A stretch of DNA of 64,000 bases. It comes from Epiperipatus broadwayi. Taxonomy: Eukaryota > Onychophora > Udeonychophora > Euonychophora > Peripatidae. Location of the stretch: NCBI GenBank assembly GCA_028023455.1, contig JAQFVV010000027.1, positions 4,649,845 through 4,713,844 of the forward strand, in the 5' to 3' direction. Every line of letters begins with the position of its first letter. Position 1 is the first letter of the stretch. The notes under the pieces are model-generated. The model did no database searches, had not been told where the DNA came from, and was given only the letters and a program-made list of their open reading frames with translations. A program made the translations under genes and the position numbers. Of the stretch, positions 32,520 to 44,309 are shown in pieces.

Positions 32520-34955
32520 GACACTAGAGAGCTATAATAATTTTGGAGATTTTTTTTTTAGAATTTTTTTATTTGCATAATTAATTTAAAGATAATATTA
32601 TTCTTTTTTAAAAAGATCTCCACAATGATAGCAATATTTTAAAAAAAAACATTTGCAAAACATTTTCAGTGTTTCATTCGGATTTTAAAGAGGTTTGCCA
32701 CAATTTTGATTTCATCATTTTGTTTATAGTCTTTCAAAAATTAGTTGTTTCAGTACTTGTGAGTTTTCGAGTAAACCAAGATGGCATCCCGTATTTTTGA
32801 TAAACGTTCAGTTTTAGAGCCTATAATCAACAGAAGATGTGTTTAGTTGTTAACTTAAAACAAAATTAATAAATCGATTGCTAAATTTTAAAAAAGGAAT
32901 AAATTCCAATAAATTTAATTAAGAAGCTTCATTTCATTTTTTTTTAACTTATAATATGGGAATGCTCTTATCATTGTTGTACTTTCATTCAATTCAGCAT
33001 GTTTTTTTTTGTCAGCAGTTTTTTTTTGATAAATTATCATAATGATAAAAAATTGGAACCTTCGTGTCACAGAATGTGATGCAATGGACTATTTCCAAAG
33101 ATACGGGATCCTGCCCTCCTGAAAAGTGGGAGTTAATGGTCATGATATGATTGCATACCACCAGCATGGATAAAGTATGAATATCGTATTTGTATATTTT
33201 GGGGGGCTCTCAAAACTGTAGATTTTTTAATGATGGATTAACTTGAAACCTCTCAAGTACCTTTTTTTTCTGGATGTGTTATGTGAATATCATTAAATAT
33301 AAAGTGCTGAAACATAATTTATAGATTCTTTAATAGAATTAATTGAGCCTAGGATACTTTTGATGATGATTCTGTGTCATATTCATCATGATTCTGTTGA
33401 GAATATCCATTTTTTGTAAATTGAATATTGTTCAATTTTTGGCTTACGTATTCAGTTGTGCAATGAACCATGCCTCTTTAATTTTGCATCTCCTGTCAGT
33501 TCTTTCCTAACTTGCACAAATATAACTACTGATACCTCACCTATGGATTTAAACTCCATTTTTTTTGATAATCTGGCTAAATAAAAGAGGAATTGAAAAC
33601 TATTAAATTAATAAATTTATTGATGATAAACAATGGTGTAGGTGACTTCTTTACCTAAATGTAAACATAGAATCAGTAAGATAGTTCTGTCAACAATTTT
33701 GAACTATTCTACAAAAATAATTAAAATAATCAGGAAAGGATTATTTTTCTGTTGAGTGGTAGAAATGGATTAAAAAAGGGATTAAACATGTTCTGATTTC
33801 TGATCTCAATTTGGAATCTTCAGTCATATCTCTGTGAAAGTGTAATATGTGAACTGTGATGAAAGCAAATGGTTAATTAATCAATTGGACTAACCAACAA
33901 ATCTCTTAGATTTGAATCCATCCATCTGCATTATGGCAAATCTGTGCCATGTTTATTCAAAATACAATTACCTGTTATACTAGATGAGATCCAATCTTAG
34001 CAGAATAAAGTTGATACTTTAGGTAAATTTTTCAAAATGAGTGTATTTAGAAAATGTCAAAGGGAGAAGAGATGTATTTATGCATCTAGCAACTACCATT
34101 TAATTTCATCTTATTATTCCAAGTTAAAAGCCTGAAAATTCAAAATATACTTAGGTTTTGAACTCAATACAGGCTGCTTAAACAGTCATATATATATATA
34201 TATCTGAATTCAAATAAGTAACTATATATTTTAATATCCCCAGTTCTTTATTAACCATGATACCTATGTTAATAATAACAAATCACTTTTTTTTTTACTT
34301 CATCCAATATATGATAAAACAGTGCAGCTCTCCATTCTAGTTAATAAATAATCAACAATGCAAAAAATATACTTATTGGTCTGGATTCAGTAACTGTTCA
34401 AAAAGGTTGATTCGGGTTCAAAGTCTTGGAGTGTTTTAAATGTTCAGGCTTTTGGCTTAAGTAGAAAAATAGAGATAAGGATAATTCCTAGATGCATAAC
34501 TGCATTACCCGTATCTTTGAATCCCAAGTTTCACTGAGAAAGGCAGAATCAAGAAATTAGTTTGTAGGTAGAAATTTAAATATACTATCATGTGATAATC
34601 TCTGATTACACAACTTTGCTACAAATGGCACTATAGTGATTAGGAATTAAATAATTTGTTATACCATACTTCAAAATGTTTAGAAGAATATGACTTTATT
34701 TGTACATAAAGCCTTTTAGGCTTCAAGATTACAAAAATTTAATTTAATCTCATCAAGATAGTTTAGAAAGCCATTAAATACAATCACCACAGTTTTTATA
34801 TTATTATTCAAAAAGTGATCAATATATCATAATTATTCAAAATGTTGTCATTATCACATAGAAGAGTGTCATCTATTTATTTTGATAGAATTATGATATA
34901 ATTAGCTACAGAAAGGAGTTTAAATCAATATTATATAAAAATTGTAACATATAGA
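32520..34955. other. intergenic DNA
   Basis: No repeats of this window are seen. A 22-codon frame with a strong start context at 32781-32846 is discussed as a finding. (AT)n at 34189-34203. Otherwise AT-rich and unassigned. Confidence 0.45.
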
Positions 34956-34959
34956 TGGT

Positions 34960-36358
34960 TGAAAGAAGGAGGTTGCTATTAACTGAAAGATCCTTGGATT
35001 CATCTTTGAGCCCTTAAAGGAACCAAGCAGGGCAAATTCCTAATGTCCACTCTATCTTCTTGTCATTTCAATTATTATTATGTAATTGCCCAGTGAGTTT
35101 CTTGCCATTTTACCTCTAAATTTAAGATCAAGCATGGTTTTTCTTCTGTTGCCTAATAGTTCTGAACTGAAATATCAATTAAATAATGCGGGCAAATGAA
35201 AACTAAATTATACTTTTTATATCTAGGGGACTGCAAAGTGATCATCCAAAGCAGTAGTTAATGATTAAAGATAAAGGGTGCTACAAATGTCCTGGTTGTG
35301 GACCCAAACTGTCATTTAGTGATGACCTTTTATTTAAATACTTATAATTCTAGATTCACTTTCAAATGAATGAAAATTACAGGTATTGGAAGATTTCAAG
35401 AATTGGAAGAACTGTTTAACATTAGAGGTGACATTATTGATCATTGTGAAGTTAGAAGAAAAATGAATGGATAATTGATTTAAAAGGTAGGCATGAACTT
35501 TACTACAAAGGTACAAATATTGAACACAGAAAGAAGACCAAATATTAAAAGCACAAATAGAATGGATCATTATAAATAAAAAGTGTATCAATGTTGATAG
35601 TTTATCAGACAGAATGGCAAGATTAGTTGTTTATGGAAGATAGCAAATGCATATAATTTAGGTTTATGCCCTAAGTTTTCATTGCAATAATGAAGGAGAT
35701 TTTAATATGGATGTACAAATACTTTTGATTAGAACAAATATTTTTAAATTGTCCTGAGAAATTTTAGTGCCAAAACTGGTAATGATTGAAAATAGACATG
35801 TTGTGAGTAAATTTGGCTATAATAATATAAATGAGAGAGGTCACAGACTTGTGAAGTTGACAGAAAAAGAAAGACTATATAATCTGAGGCTAAATGGAAA
35901 TGAACATGGAAAGATCCAAAGTAGGTACAATATAATTGGATTATATTTTAACTGATAAAAAATATGTATTTGAAGATTATAATGTTCAATACCTTCTGAG
36001 ATGTAAAATACATGTTAATGCAAATCTAAAGAGAGAAAAATTATTAAGAAAAACAGCATTCATAGTTGATATTCCTAAACTTCAGAAACATCCCAGTGAA
36101 TTCAAATCAAAATTGTCAAACTGTTTTAAAATATTAACAGTTTTTGAAAATGGTTCAGATTTGGATGAAATAAATAAGAAAATAACTGATACACTATTAA
36201 TAACTACAACAAAAATAAATGGCACAAAAAAGTAACAATCTTCCAGTAAATTGTCCACTGAGACAAGCCATTCTGTGAAGAAAAGAAGAAATATAAAAAT
36301 ATTTAAAAATTATCCATTATGAAGAATTGAATATCTAGGGTTTGGATGAAGATTTGTG
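34960..36358 (+). mobile_element. RTE retrotransposon 5' fragment
   Basis: Matches the complete RTE from near its 5' end (the 5' leader CTATTAACTGAAAGA...GGGCAAATTCCTAATGTCC at 34977-35045 corresponds to 58200-58280). It continues through the endonuclease to the start of the RT linker, ending in GAATTGAATATCT. The endonuclease is broken by stops and small deletions; open pieces remain at 35767-35955 (GHRLVK) and 35936-36235 (LDEINKKITDTLL). It is unusual for a LINE copy to keep the 5' and lose the 3' end, so it was probably cut by a later deletion. Confidence 0.85.
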
Positions 36359-36369
36359 ATGATGACATT

Positions 36370-36715
36370 TAAGCTGTATTTATGTGTTGGATTATTTCAT
36401 CATCATCTAATATTAAATATTGAATAACTTTAGAAAACTTTAACTTTATTTATATTTTCAATTACATTCAACTGTTAGTAAAAGTACACAGGTTAGTATT
36501 TACACAAATGGTATTATTCTCCTCTCCTTTTTCAGATGTTTCTGGCCTGACTAGTGGTAGTACTAGAATGGGAATTGAACCTGGACCTTTAGATTATTGA
36601 TTATTGAATTTTAAGGGGATGGCTCAGTTGGTTACAGTATTTTATTAAAATTCTATAGCCCAGAATCTAAAGGTACAGTTCACTTATTCCAGAAGAGTAC
36701 CAACATGAGAAGGGA
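36370..36715. mobile_element. family B element, left unit plus partial right unit
   Basis: Starts GTTGGATTATTTCATCATCA and follows the family B layout through GGCCTGA to a tRNA-like centre with an A box TGGCTCAGTTGGTTACAG (36620-36637, plus strand). It breaks off soon after the B-box position. The hammerhead core is eroded (CTGAAAA, no GAAA). Confidence 0.7.
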
Positions 36716-36807
36716 CAGATAAATTTTCTCACTGCATGGTTATTTAATTCTGTGATGCAATTGTTAATTACCCTATATATATAATATTTAATGTTTTCAT
36801 GGTTATA

Positions 36808-37168
36808 TGTTCTAGCATGTGTGTGTGGCGCAACTGTCCCAAAAGCTATAAAGTGTTAATATAAAATAGATAACTAAAAACAAATGAGCAGAGGCTTTCA
36901 AAGGATTTTACCTTCATAATCACAGCTTGCTACTACATTTAATGATATGCAAATATGCTAATTCCATTTAAGCATAGCACATGTCCTTCCTATTTATAAA
37001 ATTAACATATTTGCATATCATTAAATGTAGTAGCAAGCTATGATTATGAAGGCAAGATCGTTTGAAAGTGCTCAGCTCGTTCGTTTTTAGTTATCTATTT
37101 TATATTAACACTTTATAGCTTTTTGGAACAGTTGCACCACACACGCACATTTGCTATAATATATATAT
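36808..37168. repeat. palindromic element (family F) with ~155-bp arms
   Basis: Left arm about 36815-36965 and right arm about 37003-37160 are inverted copies separated by ~40 bp. The termini share GTGTGTGGYGCAACTGT. Each arm, read outward, contains ATTATGA then AAGG...CCTT (perfect only in the left arm) then GAAAGC. This is hammerhead-like but with two core bases differing from CTGANGA. Confidence 0.75.
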
Positions 37169-37214
37169 TTCCCAAAAGTAAAAAATTATTTGACTTAATG
37201 GTTATATGTTATAA

Positions 37215-38515
37215 ATAAAGTATTTTTTCAGAAATAAACTAACTTTGGGGCTAAACTGTGTATTATTTTGTATTAATTCCCAATGTTTCAACCGAAATAA
37301 CATCCATTATTGTCAAAGTCAAGTTTTTAAAGAAAAATCATTAGATCTCAAGTGGTAACAAGATTAAGTGTGAAGTAAAGAATAATCAGTCTTATATATA
37401 TTTAATTGTCGATTATTCAGAACTCTGTGAATTAACAAAATGTTTACTTTCTTCATTTTCACCATTATTTAAATAACAAAACCCTTTCTGTTTGAGATGT
37501 TTTGATTGCAAGAAAATATGATGACTCTTTATAAATATCAGTTTACAGAAAATCCATCCATACAAATGGAAATTATAATTTTAATTCTCATCATCATCCT
37601 GCTCAAATATTTTCTGTAGCAAAAATTCTTTTAATGAGAGCTTGTAGTTTGTCAGATAAAGATCATTTTACCCAATAAATAGAACTAACAAAAAATATTC
37701 TATTTTCTAATTGCTACAATAAAAATATCATATGTAAGGCATTACATGGCATTGATACTAAAAAGAATGAATAGAATAAAATTGATAATTTAAGCAGTTA
37801 TAGAATGATTTTACCTTATATTAAAGGAGTCACTGATAAAATCAGTAGAAGACTATATACTTTTAACATTTTTTCACTAGCAAAAAATGGTGATTTCCCC
37901 CCCCCCATAAACCTAAAGACAGAGTACTTTTGGAATATCAGGGTGTTTATGAAATTCCATGTTCACAGTGTGCAAAAATCTACATAGGTTAATTCAATTG
38001 AGTTAATTTCAAAATTAAAAAGCATAGAAATGCCTTCAATCAAAAGTTAAATATATCAGTTTTTACTTTACATTTTTTAGAAATAGGTTAAAAATTGATT
38101 TTAATGCTAAAATACATGCTAATTTGGAAAAGTATGATTTGTAAACCATGGGGGAGTTGATTGAAATATTAAAAAGAACAACTGGTTTAAATAAAGCTGA
38201 TGAAGCACATATTCCAGCATTGTGGAGACCACTTACTTTATCTCTTTCTTCTAATCAACATGAAATTAATTGATGGTGAAACTGAAGAAAATAAACATTT
38301 TGTTAATCCATGTATTCTGAATAATCAACTATCAAATATATATATATATATATATGACTGATTATTCTTTAGTTTACACTCAATCTCATTATCATTTGAG
38401 ATCTAATGTTTTTTCTTTAAACTTGATCTTAATAATGATGGATGTTATTTCATATTAAATGTCAGGAATTAATACAAAATAATACATAGTTTAACCTAAC
38501 AAATACTTTATATAT
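37215..38515 (+). mobile_element. Penelope-like element PLE-2 with inverted terminal repeats
   Basis: Inverted repeats of about 230-250 bp flank the unit. 37235-37465 (TGTATTATTTTGTATTAATT, then AACATCCATTATTG, ATTATTCAGAA) and 38285-38500 are reverse complements with differences. Inside, the plus strand encodes the C-terminal part of a PLE protein. The repeats contain a stretch with a hammerhead-like order (TTGACAA, hairpin, GAAAC, TTGGG at 37281-37320, minus) that is too degenerate to call separately. Most of the RT is missing. Confidence 0.75.
37805..38275 (+). pseudogene. PLE-2 C-terminal protein with GIY-YIG start
   Basis: The frame reads LPYIKGVTDKISRRL, the conserved block just before the PLE endonuclease. 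After a C run at 37898-37906 a +1 frame gives GVYEIPCSQCAKIYIG, the canonical GIY-YIG opening with all landmark residues. A stop follows directly. Downstream, HANLEKYDL and REWWELIE-type remnants extend to LWRPLTLS. The nuclease would nick target DNA in an active element. It is inactive here through the frameshift and stops. Confidence 0.8.
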
Positions 38516-38564
38516 ATATATATATATATAAATGATTATCACATCATTATAGCCTATAGTTAAA

Positions 38565-38692
38565 TAAACCATTAGAATATTAGCAATTTATTGCAAAGGT
38601 AGCACTCATTTTTAGATACTAAATGGAAACCTAAAAATGAGCATTGAGATGGCAACAAATTGCTAACGTTCTAATGGTTTATTTAAGTATTG
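38565..38692. repeat. small palindrome, ~58-bp arms
   Basis: AAATAAACCATTAGAA...ATTAGCAATTTATTGC and its inverted copy ending AACGTTCTAATGGTTTATTT meet around TACTAAATGGAAACC. No match elsewhere. Confidence 0.75.
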
Positions 38693-38989
38693 GTTGTGCT
38701 GATGTTATTTACTTATGATAGTCTGTTTCCTGTTGGTACTTATGATTTATATATAATTATTTATGGTTAACTGACAGGCCCACCTACACTGTTTAAAATT
38801 ATTTTGTTTAGATTAAAGAGTGCATATTTGTAAAATACTTACTACTTTATTTTTTTTCTTTAAAATTGTCTTATTTGATTGCCAAATAATAATTTAATGA
38901 AATTATTTTTAATTGCATAGAGAAGTTTCCTTTTTATCCTGAAAATATTGGAATTCATTTATATATACACAAGGGGTTATGTAAGTTCA

Positions 38990-39135
38990 GCATTATGTGA
39001 ATATCAACTATTGCATATATATATATATTATTGTTAAAAAAAGGTTGCCTTGACTAGTTTGGGTTTGTAGATTGTTATCAATATTGGGATTGTCTAAGGA
39101 TTGACTGGTATCTAATGGTTATATATATATAAGTA
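38990..39135 (+). repeat. interspersed repeat related to 13030-13440
   Basis: GGTTGCCTTGACTAG, GTAGATTGTTATCAATATTG and GGATTGACTGG form the reverse complement of 13033-13115. (TA)n tracts lie on both sides. Confidence 0.6.
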
Positions 39136-39713
39136 TGTGTGTGTATTTGTGTGTGTGTAATAATACTATATACTAAATTTCTACTATTAAAATAGTAACT
39201 TTTACTTTACCATTAATTTGACCAGGAAGTTGCTGTTCTAATATCTACATTTTCAAATGAAAGTGCTAATATAAAAAATATTTAAAATGATGGGGGGGGG
39301 TCATCAGAATGTTTGAAAACAATCAGGTTATAATATATTACTAATAATAAATGATATATTACAAACAAATAACTGTTACTTATCTTAAAGTTTGTACAAA
39401 AATCATAACAAAAGGAAAAAAAATATTCAGGTAGATAGGATCTTGTAATCAATTGAACTAAATTTATATACATAGATTTAAAATTAATAGGTGTGGAGAG
39501 ATTATTAGAAGTAAATGATTATTCACTACAAGGTACATTGTGTTAGAATGATGAATACCTGATCTAAAGCTCCCATAAACATGAATTAGAATCTGTTCAT
39601 ATTATATGTTCTTAAAAGTTTAATTAAAGTCAATCAGCATTATTTTTAAAATCAATCTACTTCAGATATTTATCACAAACTCTTTGTAACTCAAATATAA
39701 GTTGTTGTTGTTG

Positions 39714-39758
39714 TTTTTTTTAAGTGTCATAGCATCGGCCGGGACCCGCAACCAACTT
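39714..39758 (-). mobile_element. tRNA-derived SINE, truncated copy
   Basis: Reverse complement of the last ~45 bp of the SINE at 32395-32502 (GTTGCGGGTCCCGGCCGATG then CTATGACA), preceded on the plus strand by a T/GTT-rich tail (39702-39721). Confidence 0.7.
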
Positions 39759-39959
39759 ATTTATTAGTGTTATTTTATATTTCAGAAGCTTGATGTAATC
39801 TTGGTAAAATCAGTACATCAAACCAAAATAATTTGTTTTGATAGTAAACACTATTCATATCCAATGATTTGGGCAAAAATTTTATTAGATATTTTATTTC
39901 ACTTGGACATTAAACAAATTAAAATTTAATGAACAAGTTTGTTTTTATTAATTTAAATT

Positions 39960-40640
39960 TACCTTTAAATTATTAATATAGTGATTACCTGTTAGCAATT
40001 TGGATAAATGTGAAAATTATAGAACACTAAATTTATCAATATTTATTAATTAAATATAATTTTCATTATATAATGTTGTGAAATTATTAATATTACCTTG
40101 CATTAAATTTAAAACTTCAGAATTATTAATTATTTTAAACAATTTTGTGTCATCAGATTATAACAAATTTGAATATTTTATTGCAATCTCTAACATTATT
40201 TCACCTTTTGGAATTCCTTGAAGTAATTAAAAGATTTGATTTACTGAGAATTAAGATTAGTATAATATCTTCAATTGGTTAAAAAAGATTTAAACCAATT
40301 AAGTCTTTTTACATCTGATGTTGTATTTTTAATTTTAGTAACAAATAAATGCAGATTTACCCTATCAAATGCTTGAGATAAATCAAAATAAACTATATTT
40401 AATCTTTTATCATTAGCAATAGCACACATATATATATATATTGTTATTTTTTGTTAGAAGATTTTTTAAACATAAGTTGGAATAAATAAATCCCTGACTA
40501 AAATTATCTGTGGTTTTTGAAATATAATTTTTAAATTAATATTTTAAATAGAATTCTCAAAAACATTAGAGAGAATAGAAATTGATTTTTAATTTTCAGG
40601 TTCAACTTAACTTACTTTCTTAAGGGAATTTCTCCTGATA
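39960..40640 (-). mobile_element. CR1/Jockey-like LINE-Z fragment
   Basis: The minus strand reads, with stops and frame changes, SISILSNVFE (usually RPISILSxxxKxxE), SQGFIYSNL, IVYFDLSQAFDRVN (motif A), WFKSFLTN, LQGIPKGE (usually GVPQGS), then SDDTKLFKIINNSE (motif C, DD present) and HLSKLLTGNHYINN. This order is diagnostic of CR1/Jockey-type reverse transcriptases. It is decayed. Confidence 0.75.
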
Positions 40641-40689
40641 AGAAAAAATTCCACAATCAATATATGCTAAGGATAATATAAAAGTTACA

Positions 40690-43600
40690 ATTGCTAAAAA
40701 AAAATTAATGTTTTTTTTCTTTTAAATAATATTTTATTATAAATTAGATTAATATATGTGTTCATTCATTAGCTTTATATTTGTGATTTTATTTATTATT
40801 CATAATATTTGTGTTATAAAATTAATTCCTATACACTTAATCAATAATCTTCAAATTAAATGTTTTATTTATCCTTTAAGTTGCAACCAAATATTATCTA
40901 TTAATGTTCTTACTCTTATTTTAGTCCAAAAATTATTTTTTACTAAAAAAAATAAATCTCCAACCCAATATGATTTTTAACATCGATATTTATAAAAATT
41001 AATTTTTAAAAAAATCAAATTTGGATTTTTTTATTTTTTTTTTAATTAACAGAATGGAAAATAATAGTTCATTTCACCAAATGTACATAAAATTGAATAA
41101 GTATTTTCTAGTTTTTCTGATATGGAAAAGAGAATAGAGAATCGTTTCTCCGTTTACTTAAAAATAATGGCCTTCTGAGGGCTCAAGGAAAATATACCAA
41201 TATTCTCTTAATTAAACTGATAACATGTGAGATGAGAATGGTTTCATAAATTCTATACACTGTTAAATTCTTTTGTCGATTTTTACAAAACAGGGAAGAC
41301 ACGCACAATTTGAGTGAATTTATTAACACAGCAAATATAAGACTAACATAATTATAAATATACTTGCTTACTGAGACTTGTTGTAATTACAAATGACATC
41401 TAATAGCACTTTAAAATATTTTTTTCTCTCTCTACAAACTATAAATATAAAAATGTTAGCACATTTTATTATACATGAAATTTATAATCTTCATTATTAT
41501 ATAATAGTAACATTATTTTTAACATTATAACTTTTTTTTTCATGATTCCTAGTTGTTTTTCCTCATCTTTTTTTTCTCTTATCATCTCAAATTTTATTTT
41601 GTTTTAATGCCAATTAAAGCGCTCAGAGTTCATTTTATGTAGAATTTCTTTTTTTAATAGTAATTGAAAATTCCGTTTTATCTTTAGTCTATCGGAGACA
41701 TTTTTCTTCTGTACGAGCAGTAACCTCCATATCTTGAAATCATCTCTATAGTCCTCAGAAATAATTGATTGCTTTAAATATATCAATAAAAAGAGACTGT
41801 ACATCGGAATGCTTGGGTAAAAAAAAATTCTACGCATTTTTTTTAAAATTATCGGTGCACTGATGAATTTGTATATTTACATTTGTAACTTAACTTAAAG
41901 ATATTTTGATGATAATTGATTATCCATGAGTCGACAAAAATGTAGTTAACGTTATTTTTAATTAAGACGATTTAATTCTACATTCAGTTTGACAACAGGA
42001 AGCCCACACTAGTATAAATATCAGCGTTTGATTTAGGCTTAATAAATGGAGTAAATTTATACTGGAAAGTTATAAAATTTAATCTAATATATTACTACTG
42101 AAATTATTCAATCTGTATTAATTAATTAATAAGTTAAAGGCCATGCTAATATGTATATTCTCATTAATGCCTTTATTTCTTTCAGTAATGGTATAATCAT
42201 GCTTATTCATTAATAAATAATTTATTAATTAATTAAAACAAATATATACAATACGAAAATAAAGAAGAGAAAATAAGTAAACTACAAGACATCTTCACTG
42301 AATATTTAAAGAATAAAGCTTTAGACTAAAATTAGAAGTTCAAAAGTGAAAATGGCATTAGAATGTAGAGAAAATCGAGTATGAATTATATACAATGGTC
42401 TTTCATAGAGAAAGCGAAAAAATCTAATAGTATTGATTTACGTATGTGCGGTCGAGTTTAAATAGACTTACATATATACTTTTATAAAAAGAATTTATGT
42501 ACTGAACATGCATAGATTTATGTATATACATGTGTACACAAAATACGTGTGTGCGCGCGCATAATATATATTTACAGATTTTGGAACAAAGTAAGAGTTT
42601 AAAATTTAATTAATAAATACCCCATCGCAAAGAATTAGATGAAGTGCAATAAAATGAAATAAAAGATAACACATCAAGGATGTAAACTGTATATTTAACA
42701 TAAATGAAAAAATAAAATATTGATTAGTTTATTTAAAATTTTTGTAAACATTAATTCATTTTTGTATTTTCTTTTTATCCGCAGGATTTTCATCTGTTTT
42801 TCTTTTTTTAAAATTGTTAATAGAATAAAAAAAATGAGCAGTTTTTCGTTTATAATTAATATTTTTATTGTCTGGTAATAAAATTCTCATTTGATTATTT
42901 CATTAAGAAATTAAGAGTTAATCCAAAGCTTCAATATCTTGGTAAAATGTACGTAAGTATGCGTAGAAATGTGGTTTCTGTCTTACGTAATTACATTATT
43001 ACAGACATTTGGTAGTATTGTTCTTAAGCCTTTTATGTCGGTTAGTAAGCGACTTCACTTTGTTATACAATTTAGCAACTACGATATGTTTCGATGTTAT
43101 TTTTTCGAAAATAAACTTTTTAAATCCAAACACCTAATGTGTTTTTCTCGACAGATTGAAAGATAAAAAACAGTTATTTGCTATAAAGTTAATATAGAGA
43201 AATGTTTGCGTTTTAATGGATACCATTTTATTTTTAAAAACTTCTATAACGAGAAGAATGTGCATTGATATATTTTTCTAGAAATGCGACATTTTCATTA
43301 GTTTAGCGCATCTGCTTTTTATAATTTTGTTTGACAACTTTGGTATAATTAAATTGTAATTAATATATGTATTACCTATCAAATAAATGGTTAGTTTAAA
43401 TTTAGATGAATATAGTTTTCTCTGTATGTGCACTCATAAGTTTTTAAACTGCAAAACTAAAAAAATCTTAATAAACTTTTTCATGTTATCCTTTCTAGCC
43501 ATATTTTTAATAGAGGATAATATTTTTTATTTCATAAGTCATTTTAACAACTTTTATGTTATTCAATTTAATATTTTTATTTTTCAATATTCTTTCTGTA

Positions 43601-44120
43601 TCTTTTAATTCACTAATCTATATGTAGTCTAATCTTAAATTTAAAATTTTGTAAAGATTATATTAATTTTATAACATATTTGTTTATATATATTAAAATT
43701 TCATACCCATGTTTACAATTAAAATAGCTAATAGCATTGTGCAAATTGTTGGTAAGGGCGAGTATAACCGTAGCATAGTATTGTTGTTTTTTGGAATGTC
43801 TTAAGATACTAAAATAATTTGCTCCGAAAAGACGAATCAAAAAAAAAAATCAATGTTGGCTACATCAAACATTATATCCTGTTTTAACTTTTTTTTAGTC
43901 AATAGTATGCATTATACATTAAACACATCGCTATGAAATATTTTTTCATTCAATTAGCAAAAAGTATATATATATTATTATTTTTTTAAAAAGTAGGAGA
44001 AAAATAAGTATTTAAAGTTTTGTGATGGAACTGTTGGCAATGTTTTGAATAGATAGAATGTTATTAATTTGATAGTAAAATGAGTTGCTATCAATTCCAC
44101 CATATTTATTAATAAAAACG
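40690..44120. other. intergenic DNA, almost repeat-free
   Basis: No repeat family of this window is found over ~3.4 kb. Only short AT-driven frames exist. This is the beginning of the repeat-poor surroundings of the Twist gene and could hold regulatory sequence, but no element can be named. Confidence 0.45.
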
Positions 44121-44126
44121 TTATAA

Positions 44127-44308
44127 TATATAGGGTATATGAGCACAGACTTTCACACAACCCACCACTCTCCAATCTATCTCGTAACACTGATACACTT
44201 GAACACATATAGAGTGGTGGGTCGTGTGCAAGTCTGTGCTCATATACCCTATATATTATAGACACAGTTATATAATAAGTCTGTGTTTCAGTTATTAATA
44301 ATAACGTT
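44127..44308. mobile_element. family A deletion derivative (short palindrome)
   Basis: AATATATAGGGTATATGAGC to GACTTTCACACAACCCACCA and the inverted copy ending CATATACCCTATATATTAT enclose only ~45 bp. The hammerhead-bearing interior is missing. The outer family A end CTGTGTTTCAGTTATTA follows at 44290-44306. Confidence 0.85.
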
Positions 44309-44309
44309 A

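Noticed and set aside
38160-38290. GCTGATGAAGC in PLE-2 as a hammerhead
   Set aside because: It lies in the protein-coding remnant and has no GAAA or pairing partner.
43387-43608. 73-codon hydrophobic plus-strand frame
   Set aside because: Phe/Ile/Leu-rich translation of AT-rich DNA without a family signature or splice context.
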